The notes: generated by a model from the letters alone, not told the origin. A stretch of 64,000 nucleotides of DNA from Chitinophaga rhizosphaerae (GCF_003958645.1 NZ_RXLO01000004.1:62001-126000); one strand, 5' to 3'; numbered from the stretch's first letter, positions 8,563 to 17,907 are shown. Program-made: numbers and translations.

Positions 8563-9048
8563 ATGGTACCCGAAATAACACTGCTGGCCGTTTCCCTCAT
8601 CGCGCTCATCGTCCTGAAACTGAAATTCCGGGAAAACCGCTTCGCCCAGGCGATGCGGACCGGGATGGCAGCCATGCTGTTCGTAACGGGCGGCGCGCAT
8701 TTCGGCTTCGCGAAAGGCATGGCGATGATGTTGCCGGAAGCAATACCCTTCCGCCTGGGAATCGTTTATTTCACCGGCGTGCTGGAGATAGCGGCGGGCA
8801 TCGGACTGCTGATCCCCGCCATGGCACGGCGCACGGGCTGGTGGCTGATCGCGTTCTTCGTATGCATCACGCCGGCCAATATTTACGCGGCATTACATCA
8901 TGTGAACCTGCAAAAAGCGAGCTTCGACGGGGCAGGACCGGAATATCTCTGGTTCCGGCTTCCCCTTCAGCTGGTCTTTATCGGCTGGGTGTATTTTTCG
9001 GCCATCCGGCCGGGTGCGGTGCCGCGGGCCCACGGTCAGTTCGCGTAA
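8563..9048 (+). CDS. DoxX-family membrane protein
   Basis: This 161-residue protein has four hydrophobic segments (about 1-18, 33-50, 66-90 and 92-115) and a last one near 133-150, the usual DoxX-like layout. The motifs FVTGGAHFGFAK and YFTGVLEIAAGIGLLIP fit the family. DoxX-like proteins are small inner-membrane proteins of poorly defined, often redox- or stress-linked, function. It follows the Crp/Fnr gene in the same direction. Its last 13 bases overlap the 3' end of the convergent thioredoxin-fold gene. Confidence 0.85.
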   Translation: MVPEITLLAVSLIALIVLKLKFRENRFAQAMRTGMAAMLFVTGGAHFGFAKGMAMMLPEAIPFRLGIVYFTGVLEIAAGIGLLIPAMARRTGWWLIAFFVCITPANIYAALHHVNLQKASFDGAGPEYLWFRLPLQLVFIGWVYFSAIRPGAVPRAHGQFA

Positions 9049-9530
9049 AGAGCGGGATCGAAGGCCGCGGGGCACCACTGGCGGATCATTTCGAGGATCT
9101 TTTTCTCGTCGTACGAGTCGGCGGATTCCAGCAGCCCGGTGTTCTGGGTGTGGAGGCGGTTGCCTTTGGCGTCGAGGATCATGAGCACTGGGAACCCGAA
9201 GCGTTGCGGGTAGCCCAGCTCTTTGAGGATATCGAGGTTTTTGTTTTCCTTGCTGTAATTGAGGTGATACACCACGAAGTTCCTGTTCTGCTCTTCTTTC
9301 AACCTGGGATGTTCTTCCACGAATGCGTACAGCCGCCGGCACCAGATGCACCAGTTGCCGCCGATTTGCAGCAAAACGTGTTTCTTTTCGACGGAAGCCT
9401 TTTGCAGTGCGGCTTTCAGATCGGCCCGGGCGTTTGCAGCCGGATTGTAAATGCTATCGAGGCTTTTGTGTTGTGCCTGAGCCGATCCCATGGCGATCAT
9501 GGCGGCCATCATGAGGAGGAGTCTTTTCAT
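9036..9530 (-). CDS. Exported thioredoxin-fold protein (CIWC)
   Basis: This 164-residue protein has a signal peptide (residues 1-20, ending AQA) and a thioredoxin-like domain with GGNWCIWCRR. The CxxC is CIWC near residues 61-64, and the cis-Pro region is RFGFPVLMILD. This looks like the DUF255/thioredoxin-7-like group of periplasmic thiol proteins. The target is unknown. The gene converges with DoxX and overlaps it by 13 bp at the 3' ends. Confidence 0.85.
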   Translation of the reverse strand: MKRLLLMMAAMIAMGSAQAQHKSLDSIYNPAANARADLKAALQKASVEKKHVLLQIGGNWCIWCRRLYAFVEEHPRLKEEQNRNFVVYHLNYSKENKNLDILKELGYPQRFGFPVLMILDAKGNRLHTQNTGLLESADSYDEKKILEMIRQWCPAAFDPALYAN

Positions 9531-9596
9531 GGTTTGGTCTGTTATCGCTAAAGTAAGCTATTTTACCTTTTCCAACCTCCCCCTGTTGCCAGTAGA

Positions 9597-10442
9597 TTAT
9601 TTCACGAATCGGAAATCGAAGGCCCCCTTGCGCAGGTGCACCCCATATTCCAGCCAGGCCTTCATGCAGGCGAGGAAATTGGCCCATCCTTCGGTATTGC
9701 CGGTCAGCCATTCCTTCCCCGGATCGTACCCTTCAACGGAAGCCTCCTCTATTTTCACGACGGTCGCCTTGCCATCAGCGAAAGGCTCCAGGCGCAGGGT
9801 ACACACCAGCTCATGGCCGTTTACGTCCCAGCCGAAAGAAACGAGCGACGGCTCCACTATTTCCTTTACCCGCACGGGAACGTCCATATCGAACTCCGGA
9901 AAGCGCCAGGTGAGGGATGCGCCAGCCTCCATCCTGCCGGTGGATTTTGAAATGAAATAGTTGGACATGATCGCAGGGTCCACGATCGCTTCGAACACTT
10001 CCTTCGGCGTTTTCCCGATCTGCATCGCCGCTTTGGCCGCCGGCCCGGGACCGCCCGACCCGGCGAAATTGCCGATGCCGAAAGCCGTTCCCAGCGGATC
10101 GCGGAGCATGGCGTAATGGATGCGCCCTTCCTTCGTTTTCGCGATTTTCACCACACTTCCGCCGCCTTTTTCACAGGCTTCGATGCTTTTCTCCGGATCG
10201 TCGACGTGCATATACAGCATCCAGACCTGCGGGATCCCGGTGTTTCCCCCGCGGGCATGGCAAACGCCGCCCACGGGTTCCCCGTTCGCGTCTTTGAGCA
10301 AGTAATCTTCGTAAGCCGAATCACCGTCTTTCATGGGCACGCCATCCGATCCCCAGCCGATCACCGCCTGGTAAAAATCACGCAGCTCCGTCGCATTGGC
10401 CACCGTGAGGTCGGCAAAAATCATAGCACCTTGTGTATACAT
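9597..10442 (-). CDS. VOC domain fused to SRPBCC (AHSA1-like) domain
   Basis: Residues 1-125 form a VOC domain (MIFADLTVANATELRDFYQAVIGW, closing with LRDPLGTAFGIGNF). Residues 135-270 form an Activator-of-Hsp90-ATPase-like START/SRPBCC domain (KTPKEVFEAIVDPAIMSNYF, WRFPEFDMDVPVRVKEIVEP). A short Gly/Pro-rich linker joins them. Both folds bind small hydrophobic molecules, so the fusion may sense or sequester one. No enzymatic residue set is clear. It is monocistronic. Confidence 0.85.
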   Translation of the reverse strand: MYTQGAMIFADLTVANATELRDFYQAVIGWGSDGVPMKDGDSAYEDYLLKDANGEPVGGVCHARGGNTGIPQVWMLYMHVDDPEKSIEACEKGGGSVVKIAKTKEGRIHYAMLRDPLGTAFGIGNFAGSGGPGPAAKAAMQIGKTPKEVFEAIVDPAIMSNYFISKSTGRMEAGASLTWRFPEFDMDVPVRVKEIVEPSLVSFGWDVNGHELVCTLRLEPFADGKATVVKIEEASVEGYDPGKEWLTGNTEGWANFLACMKAWLEYGVHLRKGAFDFRFVK

Positions 10443-10676
10443 GGTATCTGTGGTTTAATCCATTGAAAATTACGATAATTACGCCGATCCGCCGGGGGCT
10501 TTTCCAGAAAGCAGCCGGCGGCCACGTCCGCGAAGCCGGGAAGTGAAACCCCGATCAACGCTACGCCTTCCCCGACAAATACGCCGCCACGCTTCCGCGC
10601 ACCCTGCTCCGCCAGGCCATCGAAAAACCCAGTCCGGCCGAGCGCAAACACTACATGGCCCCGGCCTGCATGAAAA
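10443..10676. other. Intergenic stretch, possible gene remnant
   Basis: It lies between the VOC-SRPBCC gene start and the terminator of the phosphoesterase gene. On the plus strand it holds a short protein-like stretch (FPDKYAATLPRTLLRQ, then AIEKPSPAERKHYMAP near 10570-10665) with no start or stop of its own. It may be a decayed 3' end, but I cannot assign it. Confidence 0.25.
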
Positions 10677-10702
10677 AACCGCACGCAAAAATGCGTACGG
10701 TT
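10677..10702 (-). terminator. Intrinsic terminator of the phosphoesterase locus
   Basis: An 11-bp stem with one mismatch (AACCGCACGCA and TGCGTACGGTT) surrounds a 4-base loop. On the minus strand a run of six T follows, so it should terminate the SusC/SusD/phosphoesterase transcript. Confidence 0.8.
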
Positions 10703-10726
10703 CCGTTTGATCTATTGTTTTCCAGT

Positions 10727-12295
10727 TTAGTCGAGGATGGTATAAGCACCTTTCTGCTCGTAGGTTTTACCGTAACGGTCCGTGGCCCGTACCTTCACTT
10801 CATGCCGGCCTGCCGCCAATTTGAACGGCGCCTTCACCCACCAGAGGTGCGTACTTTGGGCCGCATGCGAAGGCCGTTTTCCGCCAAGCAGTTTTTCGGT
10901 ATGGTCGAACTTGTGGAGAACGTCCAGGTACGCGGGGTCTGCAGCTTCCATGTATTCCATCGGTTTCCATGCGCCGCCATCGATGGAATATTCCACCTTG
11001 TCGCCTTTCGCGCCCATGAAGAAATTGGCATATATGCCGGACGAACTGTTGCGGTCTTTTTCGATCACTTTCGGGATCGACAATTGAATTTGATAATCGT
11101 CTGCCTTTCCAGCTACTTTATAATCGATGGAATATTGATTCCCGTTGATGTTCAGGAAAGCGTAGCCTTTCGGGGTTCCGTCGCGCATGGTAGACGCGGG
11201 CACGCCCTGCTCGTTCAGTTCACCGGAGTACCAGTCGCCCGAAGTGGTACCTGCGTTATATTCGTGGTGCGGTTTTTCCTGGAGCCATCCGTCTTCCTTC
11301 CCGTAAAAATTCTGGCGTTGCAGGTGCGTATGCGCAGAAAGCGACAGCGTGTTCGGAAAATCTTTCAGCAGTTGGAACAGGCGGTTACGGTCTTCCGTGC
11401 GGAAGGAAATATCGTTCTCATTGAGCAGCGGGATGTGGAAGGAAAGCACGATCAGCTTGTTTTTCGGAACGGTTTTCAGGTCGTTTTCGATGAACTGCAG
11501 CTGGTCTTCGCGCAGGCCGCCCCAGTAGCCTTTTCCGTCGCGCGGGTCGGGATAGATGATATCGTCGAGCACGATGAAGTGGGCGTTGCCGTAGTTGAAG
11601 GCGTAGTTGGCGGGGCCGAAGTTGGCTTCGAACGTTTCGTCGGATACGGTGTCTTCCTTCGCGTCGTAGTTCATGTCGTGGTTGCCGATAACGTTGTACC
11701 AGGGCAGGCCTACTTTTTTCACCGCCTGGATGTACGGGCCGTGAAGGCTGAGGTTATCACCAACGAGATCGCCGAGGCTCAGGCCGAAGGCCACGTTTTT
11801 CACGCCTGTCACTTCCGATACCACGCCGTTACTGAAATGTTCGATTTCTTCGAGGGTGTAGGGCTGCGGATCGCCGAACACCAGTACGCGGAAGTTATCG
11901 TTTTCCGCCTGGCGGCGCAGCGCGAAGTTCAGTTGGCCGGGCAGATCGCCGGTGGGAGCGGAACCTTTGTATTTGAAATCCGCAGGCGAGCCGGCGGGTT
12001 TGTGGATGTAGTAGCTTTTCGCGAGGTTGTTAGTATCCAGCGCAAATTGGTAGCCTGCAGGCTTGATAACGAAGATCACCTGGCTGGCGCGCTCCGGCAG
12101 CTCGTAAGCGCCCCGTGCATCGGTGGTCACCACTTCGATACCGTTGCTGACGTTCACGCCGGCGAGGCCCTTTTCTTTCCTGTCGATCTTCCCATTTCCA
12201 TTCACATCTTCAAAAACCCGGCCTTTCACCTGGGCGTTGGCCAGGGCGCTGATCAATGTCAGTGCGGCGCATGCTGTTAAAAACTTCCTTTTCAT
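10727..12295 (-). CDS. Calcineurin-like metallophosphoesterase, exported
   Basis: This 522-residue protein has a signal peptide (1-21). An N-terminal SdrD-B-like module carries a calcium-loop motif (DVNGNGKID, 30-38). The metallophosphoesterase core shows GDPQ (141-144), GDLVGD (175-180), GNHD (204-207) and SAHTH near 320. The GDxH motif is here GDPQ, a variant seen in this subfamily. A C-terminal beta domain follows (about 400-522). The enzyme would cleave phosphate esters in the periplasm or at the cell surface. It sits 10 bp downstream of SusD and ends at the terminator 10677-10702, so the locus probably takes up and dephosphorylates an organophosphate. The exact substrate is unknown. Confidence 0.9.
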   Translation of the reverse strand: MKRKFLTACAALTLISALANAQVKGRVFEDVNGNGKIDRKEKGLAGVNVSNGIEVVTTDARGAYELPERASQVIFVIKPAGYQFALDTNNLAKSYYIHKPAGSPADFKYKGSAPTGDLPGQLNFALRRQAENDNFRVLVFGDPQPYTLEEIEHFSNGVVSEVTGVKNVAFGLSLGDLVGDNLSLHGPYIQAVKKVGLPWYNVIGNHDMNYDAKEDTVSDETFEANFGPANYAFNYGNAHFIVLDDIIYPDPRDGKGYWGGLREDQLQFIENDLKTVPKNKLIVLSFHIPLLNENDISFRTEDRNRLFQLLKDFPNTLSLSAHTHLQRQNFYGKEDGWLQEKPHHEYNAGTTSGDWYSGELNEQGVPASTMRDGTPKGYAFLNINGNQYSIDYKVAGKADDYQIQLSIPKVIEKDRNSSSGIYANFFMGAKGDKVEYSIDGGAWKPMEYMEAADPAYLDVLHKFDHTEKLLGGKRPSHAAQSTHLWWVKAPFKLAAGRHEVKVRATDRYGKTYEQKGAYTILD

Positions 12296-12305
12296 GTAGA
12301 TTGAT

Positions 12306-13766
12306 TTATTGTTGCCACCAAACTTTTACGTTGAGTTTATCGCCGCCGATACGGTCTGCGGCTTTCTTGTAATTCTCCGTGTTGTAGATTTTCACGGTAG
12401 TGGGATAGAACATCCGGGCGGGCATGACGCCGTTGTTGAACATGAACTTCGTTTTCGGCAGTACGGGGAATCCGGTACGGCGATGTTCGAACCACTGCTG
12501 GTAATCCGTAAAGAAGAGCGCGTAATATTTTTGTAGCATGATGCGCTCGAGGGTGCCGTCGTATTTCGCGGCGGCCGCGTCGAAATAATTCGCCGGCATC
12601 ACACCTCCCCACATTTCGATGGCAGCTTTCACCCCGCTCTGGTAATGCGTTTCGGCGGATGAAGCGATCTTCCCTCGCTGCGCCAGTTCGGCTTTGATGA
12701 ATTCCACTTCCGCAAAGCTCATAATCGGTACGATCATCGGGGCAATGACCAGCCGCTGCAACAGGCCGGACGGCGTGAAGTCTACGCTGGTAGGGGATTC
12801 CATGTAATTGATCGGCAAACCTTTATATCCGAGGTTGGCATTATCTTTCCCACGGGCCACGCTGGCGAAGAGTTTCAGACGGGGGTCGTTCACTTCGTTC
12901 AGGTTCTTGATAAAGAAATCGAACCAGGAGCGGAAGGTGCTGAAATCCTGCGGGCGGTTCCAGGGAGAAATATTCGGCACGGTTCCGGTGATCTGGAGCA
13001 CCGCGGCGTCTGTGTTGGCGGTGAAGATCGGGTGCTTGCCGGGATTGTTCACGATTTCGGCCATTTTCACGTAATTCTCGGGCATGCGGCCGGCGGATCG
13101 CAGCAGCAGGCGCAGGCGCAGGGAGTTTGTGAACTTTCTCCATTTGGTGAAGTCATTGGCATACAGGAGGTCCGCCGCATAGGTAGCGGTAGAACCTTTC
13201 CCGTAAATGGTATCGGCCCTTTCGAGGTCGGCCAGCATGGTTTTGTAGATATCTTCCTGCCGGTCGAATGTGGGGAAGAACTTCCCGTCTTCGCCGCTCA
13301 GCGCGTCGCTCATGGGCACGTCGCCAAAGCAGTCGGTGAGCACGGAATACATCCAGGCCTTCAGCGTTAGGGCGATGGCGAGATAGTTGTTGTTCCCAAG
13401 CTTGGAGGCGCTTTTTTCGATCTCACGGGCGTTGGCCAACCATTTATAGCCAGTGGTCCAGATGCCGTTGCCCACGTCTTCCCTGAAATCGTACAAATAG
13501 ATCTGATCTTCCACGTTCTCGTTCGGGTAACCGCCCGCTACCTGCATCAGTTCGAAGGTGAGAGAGCGGCTGCGGCTCATGCCGTAGGTAGCGGCGCCGT
13601 AGATCGTGGGGTTCAGTAACGTGCCGGGCGTAATGCTTTCCAGGCGGTTCGGGTCGGAGTTGGTCTCCAGGAAGTCTTTGGTACAGCCGCCCATCGCCAA
13701 AGTTGCGGCCGCAGCGGAAATGAGGCTGATGGAACGGATATTTTTACCTATGCGGGAGAATGTCAT
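12306..13766 (-). CDS. SusD/RagB-like outer-membrane lipoprotein (SusD-like 2 group)
   Basis: This 486-residue protein has an N-terminal lipoprotein signal (ATLAMGGCTKDFLETNSDP, lipid cysteine near residue 28). A helical TPR-like body rich in aromatic residues follows. The TNSDPNRL start and the LMQVAGGYPNE region fit the SusD-like_2 type that often pairs with a matching SusC. It binds a nutrient at the cell surface and closes the SusC barrel. It is 21 bp from SusC and 10 bp from the phosphoesterase, so all three form one operon. Confidence 0.92.
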   Translation of the reverse strand: MTFSRIGKNIRSISLISAAAATLAMGGCTKDFLETNSDPNRLESITPGTLLNPTIYGAATYGMSRSRSLTFELMQVAGGYPNENVEDQIYLYDFREDVGNGIWTTGYKWLANAREIEKSASKLGNNNYLAIALTLKAWMYSVLTDCFGDVPMSDALSGEDGKFFPTFDRQEDIYKTMLADLERADTIYGKGSTATYAADLLYANDFTKWRKFTNSLRLRLLLRSAGRMPENYVKMAEIVNNPGKHPIFTANTDAAVLQITGTVPNISPWNRPQDFSTFRSWFDFFIKNLNEVNDPRLKLFASVARGKDNANLGYKGLPINYMESPTSVDFTPSGLLQRLVIAPMIVPIMSFAEVEFIKAELAQRGKIASSAETHYQSGVKAAIEMWGGVMPANYFDAAAAKYDGTLERIMLQKYYALFFTDYQQWFEHRRTGFPVLPKTKFMFNNGVMPARMFYPTTVKIYNTENYKKAADRIGGDKLNVKVWWQQ

Positions 13767-13787
13767 TGTCTGCAGATTTTCGGGTGA

Positions 13788-16700
13788 TTACAGTTTTACT
13801 TTCAGGTTGAAGCCGAAGGTGGCGGGGTTCGGCATCTGGCCTACTTCCACACCGGTCAGGATCCCGGTACCACCGGCCTGGGTGGCCACTTCAGGATCGT
13901 AGATCGGGAAATCCGACCACACTTTCAGGTTACGGCCATACACCGCTATGCTGGCGCCTTTCAGGAAGGTGTTGCCGATCAGTTTGGACGGCAGCGAATA
14001 TTCCAGCGATACTTCGCGGAACTTCAGGAACGATGCGTTGAACGAGTTGGCTTCGGTATTGTTGAGGCGGTAATACTGAGCGTAATATTCCGCCGGTTTT
14101 ACTTTAGTGGTATTGGGAACGAAAGAACCGTCTGCTTTCTTTTCCACGCCTTCGCCTATGATCCAGCCTTCTTCACGCCCTTTCAGCGTATGTTTCAGCT
14201 TGCCCTGTTCGGTCATTTTGTGATGGGAGTGCGAATAGAGGATGCCACCATACTGGCCGTCGAACGTTGCGCTGAGCCTGAAATTCCTGTAAGATACGTT
14301 GTTGATGAGGCCCGCTCTCCAGTCGGGGTTCGTGTCGCCGATGTAATCCGTCGTCTGCGTTACAACAGGCAGACCGTTGCTGTAGATGATCTGTCCGTCG
14401 GGAGCGCGCTCGAATTTCAATCCATACAGTGCGGAAGCGATCTCTCCTTCCACCGCGGTGAGCGTGGCGCTGGAAGAGCCCATGATCGAGAGTTTCCCAC
14501 CCAATCTCGGGTCGAGGCTCATCACTTTGCTGCGGGTGGTAGCCCAGGTTGCGGTCACGTTCCAGGTTACGTTTTTCGTTTTCACGGGCGTGCCGGTCAC
14601 CACCAGTTCAAGCCCGCGGTTGCGGATCTCGCCGGAGTTGAGGATGGCAGAACTGAAGCCGGAAGAGTGTTCCAGGGGAACGGACAGGATCTGGTTCTTT
14701 GTATTGGTCTGGTACACGGCCGCGTCGATGCGGAGCCTGTTCCTGAAGAAACCCAAATCCAGGCCGGTTTCGATGCTCGTCGCGATTTCAGGTTTGAAAT
14801 GGAGGTTGTACAACTGCGTGGGCGCTTCGGCGGAACTGGGGAAGTCGCTACGGTTGAAATATTTGTTCGTTCTGTAAGGATCGGTGTCGTTCCCCACCTG
14901 CGCCAGCGACAAACGGTATTTCGCGAAGCTGACCGCTTTCGGCATGCGGACCATATCACTCAGGATCATGCTCAGGTTGGCGGAAGGATAGAAGAACGAC
15001 CAGTTCTCCTGCGGCAGGGTGCTCGACCAATCGTTACGGCCGGTCAGGTCGAGGAAAATTTTGTCGCGGTAAGACAGGTTGATGAGACCGTACAGGCTGT
15101 TCACTTTCTTGTCTGCATCGTAAGTAGCGACCAGCGGGTTACCGATGCCGTTCGTCATTTTATACACACCGGGCACCACCAGACCGATAAGGGTATTGTC
15201 GTTGCGCTTGTACTGGCTGGTCATGGTATTGCCGCCGGCAGATGCGCTGAGGGAGAATTTGCCGCCGGCGAACGCGTCGCGGTAGGTGAGGAGGAAGTCG
15301 CTGTTGATTTCCTGGCTGTACACCGCCTGCGTCTGGTAGAAGCCCTGGCCGTAGCGGTTGATGTCCCAGGGGCGGCGCTGATCGCGTGCCTGCTGGTTCA
15401 TGTTGGTACCGGAACGCACCATGAGACTGAGTTTCGGCAGGATCTGCGCGTCTACTTTCAGGTTGCCGGTGAGCTGGTTGCTGCGGAGGCCGTTCCTGAT
15501 CTCGTCGGTCATGGCAAAGGGGTTGTCGATGAACGAGCTGTAGGGGCGGATCATATCGATACCTTCGAAGCCGGGGCGCCAGAGCGGGCGGTACCAGTTC
15601 AGGTCTACGTTCGGGTTCTGGAAGATCATGAAGTAGGCGATGGAGTGGTTGTTATAACCCAGGCCGGGGAGGTTGTCGCTCGTTTTATTGGTGTAATTCA
15701 CCACGGAGCTCACCTTGATCTTGCTGGAAATCTTATACCCTGCGTTCACGGAAGCCGTGGTGCGTTCGAATCCCATGGAGGGCATGATCCACTTGTTGTC
15801 GGTTCGCGTGAGGGATGCGCGCACCGTGCCTGCATCGCCGGAATTGTCGAGGGTGATGCCGTTGGTGGTGGTGCGGCCCGTTTGCCAGTAATCCTTGCGG
15901 TTATCCCTGTAGGCAACCCAGGGCGTTCTTTCCGCTCCCTGTCCGAATTTCGCAGGATCGTACTGGTAGTACATCTGGCCGTTGAATTTCGGGCCGAAAG
16001 CGCTGGAGCTGCCGCCGGTATTGCGCCCATCTTCCGATGCGCCATAAGAATAGAACAGTTCGCCGGCGGCGTTGTAGTTGGTTTTACCGTCGCCCTGGCC
16101 GTATTCATATTGCCAGTCGGGCCAGCGGGTGATTACGTCCCAGCTGGTGTTGGAATTGAGCGAGATGCCCAGTCCCTTGCGGGTTTTACCGGATTTGGTG
16201 GTGATGAGCACGGCGCCGTTGGCTGCGCGGCTGCCGTAAAGTGCGGTGGCGCCGGGGCCTTTGAGGACGGAGATGCTTTCGATATCGTCTGGGTTGATGT
16301 CTGCGATGCCGTTGCCGAAATCCACGGGTACGTCGATAGACGCGTCGCCGCCCATATACATGTTGGAAGCGCCGGACGTGGTGAGGTTCCCGTTCACGGG
16401 GATGCCGTCTACCACCACGAGTGCGGCGTTGCCGTTGGTGGTGAGGGAGCTTTCGCCGCGGAGGCGGATTTCCTGAGAGTTGAGCGGGCCACCCAGTCCG
16501 GCGATGTTCAGGCCGGCCACTTTGCCCCTCAACGCGTCCGACCAGTTATTGGGGCGCGCGTCTGTGAGGGATTCGGCCCCGATCGTCTGTTGCGCGTAGC
16601 CCAACGCTTTTTCGGCGCGCTTGATGCCGAGGGCAGTGGTCACCACGTGTTCGTTCAGGGTGCTGGCGGCCGGTTTCATGACGAACTTCAGGCCCTGGTT

Positions 16701-16976
16701 GGCTTCTCCCACTACAAAAGTCAGTTTCTCGTAACCGATCATGGAGAGCTGGAGCAGCGTCCCTTTTTCAGTGATCTTGATGGAGAAGGAACCGTTCTCG
16801 TCGGTCATCCCAACGAGTTTGCCGTTGGCGAGGATGGTGACGCCCGGCATGAGGGTGCCGTTGTCTGCCGTGCGCACCGTGCCTTTCACCGGCATTTCCT
16901 GCGCTTTCGACGGGTTCGGGATAAATAATACCGCACACAGGAGGCATGCGAGTAACTGAAGTAATTTTGGCTTCAT
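13788..16976 (-). CDS. SusC/RagA TonB-linked outer-membrane transporter
   Basis: This 1062-residue protein has a signal peptide (1-25) and a carboxypeptidase-like beta domain (VKGTVRTADNGTLMPGVTI). The plug follows (DALRGKVAGLNI, ALYGSRAANGAVLITTKSGK) and then a long beta-barrel ending in FGFNLKVKL with a terminal aromatic-type signature. There is no STN domain, so no sigma signalling is expected. With the paired SusD and phosphoesterase it should import a phosphorylated or phosphate-bearing substrate. About 300 bp upstream is AT-rich and should contain its promoter, though I could not fix the -7 element. Confidence 0.93.
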   Translation of the reverse strand: MKPKLLQLLACLLCAVLFIPNPSKAQEMPVKGTVRTADNGTLMPGVTILANGKLVGMTDENGSFSIKITEKGTLLQLSMIGYEKLTFVVGEANQGLKFVMKPAASTLNEHVVTTALGIKRAEKALGYAQQTIGAESLTDARPNNWSDALRGKVAGLNIAGLGGPLNSQEIRLRGESSLTTNGNAALVVVDGIPVNGNLTTSGASNMYMGGDASIDVPVDFGNGIADINPDDIESISVLKGPGATALYGSRAANGAVLITTKSGKTRKGLGISLNSNTSWDVITRWPDWQYEYGQGDGKTNYNAAGELFYSYGASEDGRNTGGSSSAFGPKFNGQMYYQYDPAKFGQGAERTPWVAYRDNRKDYWQTGRTTTNGITLDNSGDAGTVRASLTRTDNKWIMPSMGFERTTASVNAGYKISSKIKVSSVVNYTNKTSDNLPGLGYNNHSIAYFMIFQNPNVDLNWYRPLWRPGFEGIDMIRPYSSFIDNPFAMTDEIRNGLRSNQLTGNLKVDAQILPKLSLMVRSGTNMNQQARDQRRPWDINRYGQGFYQTQAVYSQEINSDFLLTYRDAFAGGKFSLSASAGGNTMTSQYKRNDNTLIGLVVPGVYKMTNGIGNPLVATYDADKKVNSLYGLINLSYRDKIFLDLTGRNDWSSTLPQENWSFFYPSANLSMILSDMVRMPKAVSFAKYRLSLAQVGNDTDPYRTNKYFNRSDFPSSAEAPTQLYNLHFKPEIATSIETGLDLGFFRNRLRIDAAVYQTNTKNQILSVPLEHSSGFSSAILNSGEIRNRGLELVVTGTPVKTKNVTWNVTATWATTRSKVMSLDPRLGGKLSIMGSSSATLTAVEGEIASALYGLKFERAPDGQIIYSNGLPVVTQTTDYIGDTNPDWRAGLINNVSYRNFRLSATFDGQYGGILYSHSHHKMTEQGKLKHTLKGREEGWIIGEGVEKKADGSFVPNTTKVKPAEYYAQYYRLNNTEANSFNASFLKFREVSLEYSLPSKLIGNTFLKGASIAVYGRNLKVWSDFPIYDPEVATQAGGTGILTGVEVGQMPNPATFGFNLKVKL

Positions 16977-17292
16977 ATAGTGGTCGATTAGGTGTCTAAT
17001 GTTTAGGTTCGAAGGCGCAAAGGAACTGTGTTCGCGTTACATAAACACGAAATCGACTTTATGATAATGTTAACAAATTGAAATGCGTCGAAATAAAGTG
17101 AAAGGGCTGTCAAACACTTTTTAAATAAAAGCGGGTTTAAAAATGTAAAAAAAACCCTTTGTAGTAAAAATTCTAGTTTATGTTGCCAATTTTATTTAAG
17201 GGAGCAACGGGCCCCGGCAATTCGTAACTTGCATTCCACAGCAAAAGCATTCACATATCAATAACAAATCCTGCCGGTAAAACCCGTTTGCC
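16977..17292. other. AT-rich intergenic region
   Basis: It spans from the SusC start to the thiolase pseudogene. It contains the upstream region of the SusC operon and the former 5' flank of the thiolase. No clear -7 element could be fixed on either strand. Confidence 0.4.
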
Positions 17293-17827
17293 ATGAGAAA
17301 AGCCGCCATTATCGGCGCACAGCGCATCCTTTTTGGTCGGTCGCCCCGGGAATGCGACCGCCTTTCCAGCCAGCAGTTGCGCACACCCTGCCTGCAAGCC
17401 CATGTGAAGAAATTCGGGCCGGGAGGCGAGCAGCCGGGAGACGGAGCCCCGGGCGCGTTGCTGAACCGGTCTACAGCATGGAGCCTCACGCGGGAATGCT
17501 TGCAAGACAGCCGGCCGGCCTATAACCTTCGGCGGACGTGCAGCATGCGCCTCGGCGCAGCCGTGCTACCGGGGCTCCGCATCGCGGCCGGGCAAATCGA
17601 AGCCGGCAACGCCGGCGGCAGCGATTCCAACAGCGATCGGCCGTTGCCATTGCAGCAAGAAGCTCGGCGTCCTGAAACCTGCGTTTGCCACATCTCCCGC
17701 CGGCGCGCCAACGGCCGGCAACAGCACGATCTATACCGGCGGCGCCGCTGCGTTGCTGCGCTGCACATGGCGCCCGCCCGGGCGATGGGGCGGAGGCATG
17801 GGCCTGGCCGCGATCCCGGGAAAATAA
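17293..17827 (+). pseudogene. Decayed acetyl-CoA acetyltransferase (thiolase, FadI/FadA-like)
   Basis: The first 80 codons read like the thiolase N-terminus: KAAIIGAQRILFGRS, LSSQQL, WSLTRECL, and then PAYNLRRTC in place of the usual PAYDLQQACGT catalytic-cysteine region. After the GQIEAGNAGGSDSNSD stretch the match moves to the next frame (KKLGVLKPAFATSPAG, TAGNSTIYTGGAAALL, GGGMGLAAIPGK) and stops at TAA 17825-17827. Large internal deletions remove most of the enzyme (roughly 180 codons remain of the usual ~400 or more), and the reading frame shifts at least once. The catalytic histidine/cysteine part of the C-terminus is missing. It cannot encode a working thiolase. Confidence 0.75.
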
Positions 17828-17899
17828 GGCACTACGGAAAGTTTATGACAACCCATCTACTATTTACAATCAATTAACAAATTCAGCGAATTTATTCGG

Positions 17900-17907
17900 T
17901 ATCTTGG
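17900..17907 (+). promoter_or_regulatory. Possible -7 element for the hybrid kinase gene
   Basis: TATCTTGG differs from the Bacteroidota consensus TAnnTTTG by one base and lies 64 bp before the start codon. Confidence 0.3.

Noticed and set aside
10655..12280. Plus-strand frame of 541 codons opposite the phosphoesterase
   Set aside because: No signal peptide, domain or start signal. It mirrors the phosphoesterase codon use.
14190..16928. Long open frame on the plus strand (912 codons) opposite SusC
   Set aside because: It lies exactly antisense to an intact SusC and has no recognisable fold. Such frames arise from the high GC of third codon positions.
17293..17877. 194-codon frame taken as an intact gene
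   Set aside because: The frame is open, but its motifs match a thiolase only in the first part, and the rest of the match is in another frame. It is a pseudogene.
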